DNA from: Bacteroidota bacterium
Lineage (GTDB): Bacteria; Bacteroidota; Bacteroidia; Chitinophagales; Saprospiraceae
DNA length: 64,000 nucleotides
Assembly (NCBI GenBank): GCA_029557915.1
Contig: JAKQHS010000031.1
Span: 81,858-145,857, forward strand
Direction of reading: 5' to 3'
How positions within the stretch are numbered: position 1 is the first letter of the stretch; the number at the start of each line of letters is the position of its first letter. The notes beneath the pieces were generated by a model. That model saw only the letters and a program-made list of their open reading frames with translations. It did not search any database and was not told the origin of the DNA. Of the stretch, positions 17,803 through 25,960 are shown piece by piece. A program made the position numbers and the translations under genes.

Positions 17803-18393
17803 TTACAAAGGCTTGTGCATAAACAGGCTATCTGCAAGTTGGGCTGCCCTCCGCCGGACCTGTGCCTTGGCGGCCTCTACGTTGTTTTCGCGTCTCTTGT
17901 TTTCATCATTGGGACGGAGCAGCCAGTAGGCGGATGAATGAATCAATCTGGCTCCGGCCATGTTTATCAGTTTTTCAAATCCGTTTTGAGCATTTGCAGT
18001 GGACCCCGCACCGAGGGTGATGGCCACCACAGCCTGATCGGCCAGCTCTGTATTTTTGAGAAAGCCGCGAATGCTCCGGTCGGGTTGCCAGTTGTAAGTA
18101 TTGGCGCACAAAACCCAGAGATCCGGGTGACTGGTTTCCATTTGTTCAGCGTATCTGACCGTCATGACCTTTACAAACCAGCCTTTTGATTCCAGGACCA
18201 GGGCGAATTCCCGGCATAATTGAAGGTCCAAATCATAAATGGGATCAGGATCAAAGACGATCATGGCCCGGAACCCTGAACGGGGCTGTCCATAGTCCCA
18301 GTTCGCCGACGGACCTTTCAGATTGACCCAAATGGTCAAGCCAAGCCAGACCACAAGAAGCACCAGGAGAAGCCTTAACAAAATCTTAAACAT
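17803..18393 (-). CDS. Membrane-anchored flavodoxin-like protein
   Basis: 196 residues. The N-terminal membrane helix (about 5-26) is followed by a Rossmann/flavodoxin-like alpha/beta domain: strand RAMIVFDPDP, DLWVLCANTYNWQPD at the position of the flavodoxin 90s loop, and VVAITLGAGSTANAQNGFEKL. FMN binding is plausible but not proven because the phosphate loop is not canonical. It is the first gene of a two-gene operon with the YdjM-type hydrolase. The upstream region has a perfect -7 element and a FixK-like palindrome. Flavodoxin-like and nitroreductase proteins are common members of micro-oxic regulons, which agrees with this setting. Confidence 0.7.
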   Translation of the reverse strand: MFKILLRLLLVLLVVWLGLTIWVNLKGPSANWDYGQPRSGFRAMIVFDPDPIYDLDLQLCREFALVLESKGWFVKVMTVRYAEQMETSHPDLWVLCANTYNWQPDRSIRGFLKNTELADQAVVAITLGAGSTANAQNGFEKLINMAGARLIHSSAYWLLRPNDENKRRENNVEAAKAQVRRRAAQLADSLFMHKPL

Positions 18394-18413
18394 ATCCTAC
18401 AGCTGTTCCTTTT

Positions 18414-18456
18414 CAAAAATAGGTCAGAGCATGGGCTCCTTACTGACAAAGGTCAG
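18414..18456 (-). promoter_or_regulatory. FixK-like palindrome plus -7 element, promoter of flavodoxin-like operon (shared with DUF2267)
   Basis: CTGAC-AAAG-GTCAG (18443-18456, centre 18449.5) is a perfect palindrome of the TGAY-N4-RTCA type. On the minus strand TATTTTTG (18421-18414) is a perfect TAnnTTTG -7 element, 28.5 bp from the dyad. The same site lies about 73 bp upstream of the divergent DUF2267 gene. Next to it, TTTGGGC-AGAG-GCCCAAA (18481-18498) forms a second inverted repeat. Confidence 0.5.
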
Positions 18457-18522
18457 GTCACCGGCTGTAAAAGGTCATTTTTTGGGCAGAGGCCCAAACA
18501 TATCTTGCCGGCAAAGAACAAA

Positions 18523-18978
18523 ATGTCAATGAATTTTGAATCCTATGCGGCCAAGGGGAATGAGTTGGTAAATCATCTTTCCTCCGACCTTGGGGTACCC
18601 AGGGACCAGGCCGCCCGGATTTTGAGATCGGTGCTGCACGCTTTGCGCAACCGGATTCCGCTGGATGAAAATTTTGATTTATTGGCACAATTGCCCATGG
18701 CCTTAAAGGCCGTCTATGTCGATGGATGGAAACCGGGTAAAACCGTAAGTCAATCCTCGCATCTGAAGGACTTTCTGGACGAGATCCGGGATGCCGATGC
18801 ACAGCTGGCCGCTTATGATTTCGGTAATGATGCCAAAGCAAAAGAGATGGTCCTGGGCGTGTTCCGGGTTCTCGCCCAGTTTGTCAGCTCCGGCGAATTG
18901 AACGATGTGGTGGCCGGCCTTCCAAGGGAAATCAAAAACTTCATTACCACCATTCTGGATGAAAACCAATTGTTTTAA
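18523..18978 (+). CDS. DUF2267 family protein
   Basis: 151 residues from ATG 18523; ATG 18529 (MNFESYAAKGNEL) is equally likely, and an in-frame TTG exists at 18505. The sequence is all-helical and follows DUF2267 throughout: DQAARILRSVLHALRNRIP at about 28-46, a LPMALKAVYVDGW motif, and a C-terminal repeat of the same helical unit (AKEMVLGVFRVLAQFVSSGE, then LPREIKNF). The function is unknown. DUF2267 genes often neighbour hsp20, USP and other stress genes in bacteria, as here. It reads towards hsp20 with a 112-base gap that holds its own promoter. Confidence 0.85.
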   Translation: MSMNFESYAAKGNELVNHLSSDLGVPRDQAARILRSVLHALRNRIPLDENFDLLAQLPMALKAVYVDGWKPGKTVSQSSHLKDFLDEIRDADAQLAAYDFGNDAKAKEMVLGVFRVLAQFVSSGELNDVVAGLPREIKNFITTILDENQLF

Positions 18979-19010
18979 TAATCAACGAATGATAATATTC
19001 ATAATATATG

Positions 19011-19054
19011 ATGATGCGGATCATGCTGCCGGCAAAGGCCGTCGGTTAGCTTTG
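19011..19054 (+). promoter_or_regulatory. FixK-like palindrome plus -7 element, promoter of hsp20
   Basis: ATGAT-GCGG-ATCAT (19011-19024, centre 19017.5) is a perfect palindrome with the TGAY-N4-RTCA core. TAGCTTTG (19047-19054) is a perfect -7 element starting 29.5 bp from the dyad. If transcription starts about 5 bases after the -7 element, the palindrome sits at -41.5, the class-II activator position. No -33 TTG is present. The ATG is at 19091. Confidence 0.6.
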
Positions 19055-19090
19055 TACTATCAGTAAACAACAATAAAAAAAGGAGGTTAT

Positions 19091-19537
19091 ATGACCACAA
19101 GAGCATTAAGTAAAAACCGGGAATTTTTCCCTTCTGTTTTTGAAGATTTTTTCAAGCCTTGGAATGAATGGTTTCAGCCCAATGATTTTATGGCCCGTAC
19201 GCTGACCGTTCCCGCGGTCAATGTGGTGGAACATAAAGATGAATACCTGGTTACCCTGGCTGCTCCTGGAATGGCCAAAGAGGATTTTAAAATCGATCTC
19301 GATGGCAACCTGCTCACCATTTCCAGTGAGAAGGAAGAAACCAAAGAAGACAAAGACGAAAAATTTTCACGCAAAGAGTACAACTATTCCTCCTTCTGCA
19401 GAAGTTTTACCCTGCCGGAAACCGTGCTGCGGGATAAAATCGATGCCAAATACGAGGAGGGTATTCTGAAACTGGTTCTTCCCAAAAAGGAAGATGCGAA
19501 AAGAGCTTCCACTTCTAAGATGATTGAAGTTAAGTAG
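19091..19537 (+). CDS. Hsp20/alpha-crystallin small heat-shock protein
   Basis: 148 residues. The alpha-crystallin domain runs from about 35 to 140 (VNVVEHKDEYLVTLAAPGM to the end of the core at GILKLVLPKKE), with the A-x-x-x-G-x-L motif and a short charged C-terminal tail. Small heat-shock proteins hold unfolding proteins in a refoldable state without ATP. It has a perfect Shine-Dalgarno AGGAGG (19081-19086) four bases before the ATG, unusual in Bacteroidota and a sign of very high translation. The promoter carries a FixK-like site, and a textbook terminator follows. The gene therefore forms its own strong transcription unit. Confidence 0.96.
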   Translation: MTTRALSKNREFFPSVFEDFFKPWNEWFQPNDFMARTLTVPAVNVVEHKDEYLVTLAAPGMAKEDFKIDLDGNLLTISSEKEETKEDKDEKFSRKEYNYSSFCRSFTLPETVLRDKIDAKYEEGILKLVLPKKEDAKRASTSKMIEVK

Positions 19538-19549
19538 TTAGGTTTTGTA

Positions 19550-19577
19550 AGCCCTGCAGCGATGCAGGGCTTTTTTT
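19550..19577 (+). terminator. Rho-independent terminator of hsp20
   Basis: The perfect arms AGCCCTGCA (19550-19558) and TGCAGGGCT (19563-19571) with a four-base loop are followed by seven T residues. Confidence 0.95.
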
Positions 19578-19623
19578 ACACTAAAGCAAACTAAGGAATA
19601 ATTTTTCGGGTAATCGGGGAAAC

Positions 19624-20034
19624 ATGAAGACAATGGTATCAAAGCGTTTTAAACACGAACAGGATCGCTTTAAACACGAGTATGATCGTTTTAAACACGA
19701 ATATGAAATGTGGAATACGACCGTAGAAATATTGCAAGATGAGAATGTGGATATGAAAAACAAGATGTCGGATATCCTGCATCGCAGCAATACCACCGGT
19801 CAGTTGCTGGAAAGGGCTGAAGCCTTTCAATCCCGCTTCCTGGAAGAGGACGAAGCATTGAGGAAGTTCCGACGGGAGGTATTGAACTTTATAAAACAGT
19901 CCCAAAACATGGGGGAAAATGGCGAACTGAGCAATGGGGTGGAGAAAATGCGGTTCAAACTGGAATTGCTCAAAAAGGAATTTTTACAATTAAAAAACGA
20001 CTTCGATAAATTTTCGGGAGAAACGGGGGCCTGA
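19624..20034 (+). CDS. Coiled-coil protein with N-terminal 7-residue repeats, unknown function
   Basis: 136 residues, highly charged, predicted almost wholly helical/coiled coil. Residues about 8-28 are three near-identical 7-residue units (RFKHEQD, RFKHEYD, RFKHEYE), encoded by near-perfect 21-bp direct repeats at about 19645-19707. No known domain is recognised. It lies after the hsp20 terminator on the same strand and has no clear promoter of its own. Its stop TGA (20032-20034) abuts the stop of the convergent regulator gene with no base between them. Proximity to Hsp20 suggests a stress or scaffold role, but this is only context. Confidence 0.72.
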   Translation: MKTMVSKRFKHEQDRFKHEYDRFKHEYEMWNTTVEILQDENVDMKNKMSDILHRSNTTGQLLERAEAFQSRFLEEDEALRKFRREVLNFIKQSQNMGENGELSNGVEKMRFKLELLKKEFLQLKNDFDKFSGETGA

Positions 20035-21096
20035 TCAATTCATCAGGTGCTCGAGTTTATTCTCATTCAGCAAGGTGATTTTGCCTCCCTGAATTTCAAT
20101 GAGTTTTTCACTTTTGAAATCGCTTAAGGTCCGGATCAGCGATTCCGTAGCGGTACCGGCGATGCTGGCCAGGTTTTCCCTGGAGATTTCTATACTGAAA
20201 TGTTGCTGATCCGCGCTTTTATATTTGCGGGAAAGGGAGATCAGCGCCTCGGCCACCTTTTTCCTCAGGCTGTTATAGGCGAGGGAGATCAGGTGTTCTT
20301 CCTGTTCGGCAACATTTTTAGCCAAAAGTTTGGCGAATTTCCTCAAAACAATAATATCCCTATTGAGTAATTCTTCAAAGTCCTCCCGGGGAATGACAGC
20401 CAGTTCGGTGTCTTCAATCGCTTCCGCGGTATCCTTGTATACATCTCCTTCAAACAGGGCGGTATAACCCAGGAAATCACCTTCTTTGTACAGGCCCACC
20501 ACGAGGTCTTTGGCATCATCGTTGGTTTTGATGAGTTTGACCTTGCCTTTAAGGATATAATACAGGCGGGAAGGGCGGTTGCCTTCGGTGTAAATGATCT
20601 GTTTCTTTTTGTATTTATTGATGTTTCGGTCGGCCGTCAGTTCTTTGACTACGTCCCGGTTTTGCTGGTTGAGCCGGATGATTTGTTCCAGCCCGTCGAG
20701 GCCCGGGGCAAATTCTTCCTTGAGGGTTTCGTATTTCTGGAGCCTCCGTTCCACTGCGCTCAGCAATTCGGTCCCCGTGAAAGGCTTGGTGATGTAATCG
20801 TCGGCGCCCAGTTCCATGCCTTTCCTGAAATCCGTCCGCTCGGCCTTGGCGGAAAGAAAAATAAAGGGAATCTGGTGGAGTTCTGGCGATTTCTGCATCA
20901 TGTGGAGGACGCCATAGCCGTCCAAAACGGGCATCATGATATCACAAATGATCAGGTCCGGTTTTTCGGCGTTGGCTTTTTCGACCCCCTCCTTCCCGTT
21001 TTTTGCTATGATGACCGAGAAACCCGCCAGTTCGAGAATTTCAGCGGTGTTTTCACGGATATCATCGTTGTCCTCGATAAGGAGAATTTTCTTCAT
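20035..21096 (-). CDS. Response regulator fused to CRP/FNR-type cNMP-binding and HTH domains
   Basis: 353 residues in three parts. The receiver (1-120) has Asp52 as phospho-acceptor (CDIMMP), acidic pair Glu8/Asp9 and Lys104 (TKPF). The cNMP-binding-like domain runs about 150-245 (ILKGKVKLIK, EGDFLGYTALFEGD). The CRP winged HTH is about 275-353, with the recognition helix TATESLIRTLSDFK. Glu318 and Arg322 sit where CRP (Glu181, Arg185) and FNR (Glu209, Arg213) read the TGA half-site; the FNR-specific Ser is Ile321. There is no FNR Fe-S cysteine cluster. It combines the roles of FixJ and FixK in one chain and lies 50 bases downstream of the PAS kinase. It is the best local candidate to bind the TGAY-N4-RTCA sites. 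Confidence 0.92.
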   Translation of the reverse strand: MKKILLIEDNDDIRENTAEILELAGFSVIIAKNGKEGVEKANAEKPDLIICDIMMPVLDGYGVLHMMQKSPELHQIPFIFLSAKAERTDFRKGMELGADDYITKPFTGTELLSAVERRLQKYETLKEEFAPGLDGLEQIIRLNQQNRDVVKELTADRNINKYKKKQIIYTEGNRPSRLYYILKGKVKLIKTNDDAKDLVVGLYKEGDFLGYTALFEGDVYKDTAEAIEDTELAVIPREDFEELLNRDIIVLRKFAKLLAKNVAEQEEHLISLAYNSLRKKVAEALISLSRKYKSADQQHFSIEISRENLASIAGTATESLIRTLSDFKSEKLIEIQGGKITLLNENKLEHLMN

Positions 21097-21146
21097 AGAA
21101 TGCCATTATGGGCTAATATACCTCCAAAACTTTAGTTGTCAAAATT

Positions 21147-22373
21147 TCAGGGAAACTTGAGGATGAAGCGGGAGCCCACATTTAACTCGCTTTCGCAGGT
21201 AATGGTCCCGTCCATCATGCTGGTATATTTGGATACGATGTGCAGGCCCAGTCCGGTACCCTGGATATTGGAGGCATTGGCACCCCTGTAAAAGCGGTCG
21301 TAGAGGTATTTCTGATCTTCCTTCGAAATGCCGATGCCTTTGTCTTCCACCATCAGGACCCAGGGGCGCTGGCTCGTATCCGTACGGACCTGGATGGTCT
21401 GGTGGGGGGGAGAAAACTTTACGGCATTGGACAGCAAATTCAGGCAAATGTGTTTCATCAGCGAAGGATCGGCCCACACCCGGGCCGGGCCCACATGGGA
21501 ATACTGGATCTCCTGTCCTTCCTTTAAGATGGGTTTCATTTGATTGATGACATGATTCACCTGTTCCTGGATATCGCATTCCACGATCTTGGCAATGACC
21601 TTCCCTTCCTCCATTTTCCCCACGCTCAGAAAATCCTCCAGAATGTCGGTCATGGTGTTGACCGAGGAAATAATTCTTTCGAGGTGTTTCTCCCTTTTGG
21701 GTTGGTCCTCCGTGGTTTTATATTTTTGAAGCAGGTAGGCCGAAGAATTGATTGTGCTCAGCGGCGTCCTGAATTCGTGCGAAGCCATGGATACAAAGCG
21801 GGATTTCAGTTCGCCCAGTTCTTTCTCCTTCGCCAGGGAAACTGCCAATTCGGATTCGGCTTCTTCGGTTTCCTTGATCTGGTTTTGCAGTTTTACGATC
21901 GCTTCGGCCAGGGCCTCGGTCCGCTCGAGCACTTTCTTTTCGAGTTCGGCATTCAGCCTTTTGATGGAGGCTTCATTTTCCTTCCGGAGGGTGATGTCGT
22001 TGACAAAGGATATCACAAATATCTCATCCCCGATCTTATAGGTGCCCAGGGAAACCTCCACCGGAAATTCCGTTCCATCCTTTTTGACCGCGTATAAATC
22101 CATGCCCAGGCCCATCGGCCGGTTTTGAGGATGCTCAAAATAACGGGCCTGGTGTTTGTCGTGATGGGTATGGAAGCGGGCCGGGATCAGCAAGTCAATT
22201 TTTTTAAATTGAAGTTCTTCTTTTGTATACCCAAACATCTCCTGGACAAACCGGTTGACCAGGATGATCTCCATCTTGCTGTCGACCAGGATGATGCCTA
22301 CGGAAGCGTAATCCAGGAAGGCATTCAGCCCTTGCTTTTTAATGAATTCTATGGATTGTTTTCTTTCCTTCAT
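21147..22373 (-). CDS. FixL-like PAS sensor histidine kinase
   Basis: 408 residues, soluble (no membrane helix). A PAS domain (about 15-125) is followed by a coiled coil (130-185), HisKA with His199 (ASHEFRTPL) and HATPase with N316 (LLSNAVKF), D344 (DKGIGI) and GTGLGL (372-377). In the PAS, His71 (THHDKH) aligns with the haem-ligating His of rhizobial FixL (HD motif) and Met91 (GLGM) with its distal-pocket Arg220; similar PAS sequences occur in many kinases without proven haem, so oxygen sensing is a hypothesis. The ATG overlaps the ccoI stop (ATGA), so it is the next gene in the oxidase operon. Partner: the REC-CRP regulator just downstream. Confidence 0.93.
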   Translation of the reverse strand: MKERKQSIEFIKKQGLNAFLDYASVGIILVDSKMEIILVNRFVQEMFGYTKEELQFKKIDLLIPARFHTHHDKHQARYFEHPQNRPMGLGMDLYAVKKDGTEFPVEVSLGTYKIGDEIFVISFVNDITLRKENEASIKRLNAELEKKVLERTEALAEAIVKLQNQIKETEEAESELAVSLAKEKELGELKSRFVSMASHEFRTPLSTINSSAYLLQKYKTTEDQPKREKHLERIISSVNTMTDILEDFLSVGKMEEGKVIAKIVECDIQEQVNHVINQMKPILKEGQEIQYSHVGPARVWADPSLMKHICLNLLSNAVKFSPPHQTIQVRTDTSQRPWVLMVEDKGIGISKEDQKYLYDRFYRGANASNIQGTGLGLHIVSKYTSMMDGTITCESELNVGSRFILKFP

Positions 22374-24793
22374 TGCTGATTGGTTTTTGAATCCCCGGGC
22401 GAAGGCTCTTTGGTGATCAATCCGCTGCGTTTCCCGATCCAGGCCACTCCCAGGTAAGCCAGGGACATCACCCCGATGGAGGACAAAGGCATTAATATGG
22501 CAGCCACCAGTGGACTCATCCGACCGGTCACCGCAAAATAAATCCCGATCACATTGTAAATGATGGAATAGCCGAATCCTGCCCAGATCAGGTATTTTCC
22601 CTGGACGGCCATCTTGATCAGCCGGTCCAGATCCTTTAACCGGTCTTCCCGGACCAGGATGTCGCAGGCGGGAGAAAAAGAAAAATGACGGTCCACCACC
22701 GCCAGGCCGATATCACTTTGGCGGAGCGCACCGGTATCATTGAGCCCATCCCCGACCATCAATACCCGGTCCCCGGACTCATGCAGCTTGCGGATATAAT
22801 CGAGTTTTTGCTGGGGAGACTGGCCAAACAATATCTTCATCCGGGCAGGCAATTGTTTTTTCAAAGCCGGAAGGCTCTCCGGCCGGTCGCCGGACAGCAG
22901 GCTCAGGGTATATCCGCTCAACCGTTGCAAAAGGTCGGGCGCCCCCGGCTTAAAAGGGCTCGACACCGTGTACACGGCCTTTAACCGGCCATCGATGCTC
23001 ACATAGACTTCACTTCCTGGCCCCCCGGCGCTTTCGTGTCCGGTGAATTTTTCATTGCCGATCCGGATATGCCTGTCCATCACCCAGCCTTCAATGCCGC
23101 CCCCGGGAATTTCACGGTACGAGGCTACCGGGCAATCGACCGCCGGCCTGGCCCAACTCAGGATAGACCGGCTGAGCGGATGGCTGGAGCCGGCCATCAG
23201 GCTGAGCGCCATGGATTCCTCTTCCGGTGTCCAGTCCATGAATCGCAGCGATACAGTGCCCGCATTGGAGTGGGTCAGGGTGCCCGTTTTATCAAAGACC
23301 AGGTGATTGATCAAAGGCAGCGTTTCGATCACCGCTGCATTTTTGACGAAGAACTGCAGATTTGAAAAGAGCCGAATGAGGTGGCCGTAGGTAAAGGATG
23401 AACTCAGCAGCAGGGCGCAGGGGCAGGCTACGATCAATACGGCCGTGAAGGCGTTCCAGGAAACCGAGGGCTCCCGAAGCTGCCAATAAGTAAAGGCGGT
23501 CCCGGCAATGCCCAGCACGAGGATGGTAAAATATTTCGCCAGCAAGTCTGTCTTGTAATGGCCTGTATTTTTTTCTTTCCGGAATACCTCATTGTTCCAC
23601 AACTGGGTAAATCCGCTTTGCGAAAAAGGTTTAACGGTAAGGATTTCAACGGGGCTGCCCTCCACCCTGCCCCCTGAATAGACCCACTCCCCGGGACTTA
23701 CCGCCACCGGCTGGGACTCGCCGGTTATAAAACTGTAATCGATCAGGCTGTGGCCAATGCTGAGCATCCCGTCGACAGGAAGGATCTCTCCATTTTTTAA
23801 TAAAAGGATATCCCCCTTTTTTACGTCCCGTATATTCCGGGAACTTACCTGGTCCCCCTCTTTCACCTGGACGGAAATCGGAAAATAGGATTCGTAATCC
23901 CGGCTGAACTGAAGGGATTTGTTGGTTCTGTTCTGAAAGGCCCTCCCGACCAACATAAAAAATACAATGCCGCTCATACTGTCCAGGTACCCCATGCCGG
24001 AACCGCTCAAGATTTCAACCAAGCTTCTTATAAAAGTCACGAGGATAGCCAGGGATACCGGGCCGTCAATATTGAGGTACTTTTGTTTCAGGCCGGTCCA
24101 GGCATTGCGAAAAAAGACATCCAGGCCAATGAGGAATACCGGTATGCCCAGGCCCAGGTTGAGATAGCGGAAAAAATGGACCAGGGATCCGTCCTGCCGG
24201 AGGTTTAGCCCAAAGTATTCCGGGAAACTCAGGAGCATGATATTGGCGAAACAAAAGCCGGAGATCCCGATCTGAATGGCTGTTTTATCCAGTGCGGATG
24301 ACGGGGGGCCAGGCCGATTGAGTTCAATGAGCGGTTCATAACCCAGGGAAGTAAGTTGCTCGGCGACGCCCCGGAGATTGATTTTTTCCGGATCAAAGGA
24401 CAGGTAGACTCTTTTCTCCATAAAGTTTACCCGGGAGTCTAGAATGCCCGGGTGGAGTTTATGAAGGTGTTCCAGCAGCCAGAGGCAGGAACTGCAATGG
24501 ATCTGGGGCAGGTAAAATTGAGCCTTGACCAGGCTGGGGCTGGAGAAGGTTATAAACCGGGAGGCCCATTCGGGATCATCCAGGAACGAAAACAAGGTGG
24601 GCGCCGTTTTGCGGGCATTGATCCCGGGAGTCTCGTTCAGGCAATAATACTGATCCAGGTCGTTTTCATGAAGTATGCCGTAGACCGTGCGGCATCCGGC
24701 GCAACAAAAATGCTTGTCCCCGTATACAATACGGTCATCCGGGCAGCGATCGCCGCAATGGAAACAGGTCAGACTGGCGAGGGTTGGTTTCAT
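22370..24793 (-). CDS. ccoI: Cbb3 oxidase maturation P-type copper ATPase CcoI (FixI)
   Basis: 807 residues. P1B-type ATPase with a cysteine-rich N-terminus (CFHCGDRC, FCCAGC), an HMA-like metal-binding domain (CSSC about 100-103), about eight membrane helices, TGES (357-360), the ion-channel CPC (457-459) and the phosphorylation motif DKTGT (Asp501). It moves copper across the membrane for the CuB centre of cbb3 oxidase. The start abuts the stop of the SafE-like gene with no gap, and its stop overlaps the kinase start by 4 bp. Context and CcoI-type N-terminal motifs favour CcoI over detoxifying CopA. Confidence 0.95.
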   Translation of the reverse strand: MKPTLASLTCFHCGDRCPDDRIVYGDKHFCCAGCRTVYGILHENDLDQYYCLNETPGINARKTAPTLFSFLDDPEWASRFITFSSPSLVKAQFYLPQIHCSSCLWLLEHLHKLHPGILDSRVNFMEKRVYLSFDPEKINLRGVAEQLTSLGYEPLIELNRPGPPSSALDKTAIQIGISGFCFANIMLLSFPEYFGLNLRQDGSLVHFFRYLNLGLGIPVFLIGLDVFFRNAWTGLKQKYLNIDGPVSLAILVTFIRSLVEILSGSGMGYLDSMSGIVFFMLVGRAFQNRTNKSLQFSRDYESYFPISVQVKEGDQVSSRNIRDVKKGDILLLKNGEILPVDGMLSIGHSLIDYSFITGESQPVAVSPGEWVYSGGRVEGSPVEILTVKPFSQSGFTQLWNNEVFRKEKNTGHYKTDLLAKYFTILVLGIAGTAFTYWQLREPSVSWNAFTAVLIVACPCALLLSSSFTYGHLIRLFSNLQFFVKNAAVIETLPLINHLVFDKTGTLTHSNAGTVSLRFMDWTPEEESMALSLMAGSSHPLSRSILSWARPAVDCPVASYREIPGGGIEGWVMDRHIRIGNEKFTGHESAGGPGSEVYVSIDGRLKAVYTVSSPFKPGAPDLLQRLSGYTLSLLSGDRPESLPALKKQLPARMKILFGQSPQQKLDYIRKLHESGDRVLMVGDGLNDTGALRQSDIGLAVVDRHFSFSPACDILVREDRLKDLDRLIKMAVQGKYLIWAGFGYSIIYNVIGIYFAVTGRMSPLVAAILMPLSSIGVMSLAYLGVAWIGKRSGLITKEPSPGDSKTNQQ

Positions 24794-25501
24794 TTATTCA
24801 GGCGCCGGGCAACTTATAATTTTTGAAACATGATTGATCAGCGGCAAGCTGGAATGAGGAATATGAATGTTCAAGCCCCGGATGACCAGGACCACTCCCA
24901 GGAGGATGGCGATGACCCTGGATGTCCACTGCAGATTCAGTCGAAACCTCCTCGTAATCATCGTACCGGAAAAATAAGCCGCCAGAAGGGCAGGCACCGT
25001 CCCCAGGCCGAACACAAACATAAACGCAAAACCGCTGAGCGGATGGCCGGTGGCCGCTGAAGCCCCAAAAGCAACGAGGATCATGACGCAGGGCAGCAAG
25101 GCATTGAATATCCCGTACAATACAAATGAATACCAGGCCGGATGGGACAATAATTTCTGAAACCTGGATCTGATTTTATCGCTTAGGTCAAAAGACAGGG
25201 TCATTTTTCTGCTGATCCAGGGCCACAGGGTCACTGCCAGGACAAAGATTCCGGCAGCGACAGACAATATAAGCTGGCCGGTAATCCATTTGAAACCTAA
25301 GCCGGCAGCGCCGACGGCCAGTCCAAGGACTCCATACATCAGTGCTTTGGAAACCAGGTACAGGCTGAGGTTTAAAGCGGTGTGTTCCGTTCGGGTGGAG
25401 CCGAAAGGCAGGGCCATCACCAGGGGACCGCACATACCCAGGCAATGGAGGCTTCCGCCCACACCGAGGATAAATGCCGATACGACCAGGGTTGTACTCA
25501 T
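24794..25501 (-). CDS. SafE/TauE-like membrane protein (CcoI-associated, cytochrome biogenesis type)
   Basis: 235 residues with six to seven membrane helices. The N-terminal SLHCLGMCGP motif is characteristic of the DsbD/TauE-related proteins found next to ccoI in Bacteroidota, where two cysteines could carry electrons or copper. It is often annotated as a sulfite exporter, but the conserved place inside cco operons argues for a part in oxidase or copper maturation. It starts 9 bases after ccoH and abuts ccoI. Confidence 0.85.
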   Translation of the reverse strand: MSTTLVVSAFILGVGGSLHCLGMCGPLVMALPFGSTRTEHTALNLSLYLVSKALMYGVLGLAVGAAGLGFKWITGQLILSVAAGIFVLAVTLWPWISRKMTLSFDLSDKIRSRFQKLLSHPAWYSFVLYGIFNALLPCVMILVAFGASAATGHPLSGFAFMFVFGLGTVPALLAAYFSGTMITRRFRLNLQWTSRVIAILLGVVLVIRGLNIHIPHSSLPLINHVSKIISCPAPE

Positions 25502-25510
25502 GGGCCTTGC

Positions 25511-25960
25511 TTATAAGTAAAACTCTTTAAAATATTTTTGATCCCCGTCGTCTAGCGAAACTTTCAGACGGTAAGGACAGTTTTTCAATCCACTGGTACT
25601 CAGGATGAATTTGCCCTCCCCGTTGGCCTGAAGGGGCATGACCCGGTCAGCCTTTGCATCGGCAGGGCAATAAAAATGAGCTGAACCCGATTTCAGTTGA
25701 AGGGCAAGGCGGGGTGGTACCGACAATTCAATAACCCCTTCCAATTTTTTGAGGACCAGGAGGCTGTCTATACTCTCCGCGTTCCGGATCGCTTTTTTTC
25801 TTTGGTTATAAAGAAGTTCCTGTTCATAATAGTCGGGAGTGACCAGCTGGAGGTCCTGGGCCATGAATCCAAAGATCAGGCTGAAAATAAACAGGAGGAA
25901 AATCCCGCCTCCCAGGAGGATCAAATTGCCGCTTTTAAACCATTTATTCATAGTGGTCAA
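25511..25960 (-). CDS. ccoH: Cbb3 oxidase assembly protein CcoH (FixH)
   Basis: 149 residues. One N-terminal membrane helix (about 12-34) is followed by a periplasmic beta domain, ending in LKVSLDDGDQKYFKEFYL. FixH/CcoH stabilises the assembling cbb3 complex together with CcoI. Sequence similarity in this family is low, so the call rests on topology, length and position between ccoG and ccoI. Its start overlaps the end of ccoG by 4 bp. Confidence 0.87.
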   Translation of the reverse strand: MTTMNKWFKSGNLILLGGGIFLLFIFSLIFGFMAQDLQLVTPDYYEQELLYNQRKKAIRNAESIDSLLVLKKLEGVIELSVPPRLALQLKSGSAHFYCPADAKADRVMPLQANGEGKFILSTSGLKNCPYRLKVSLDDGDQKYFKEFYL

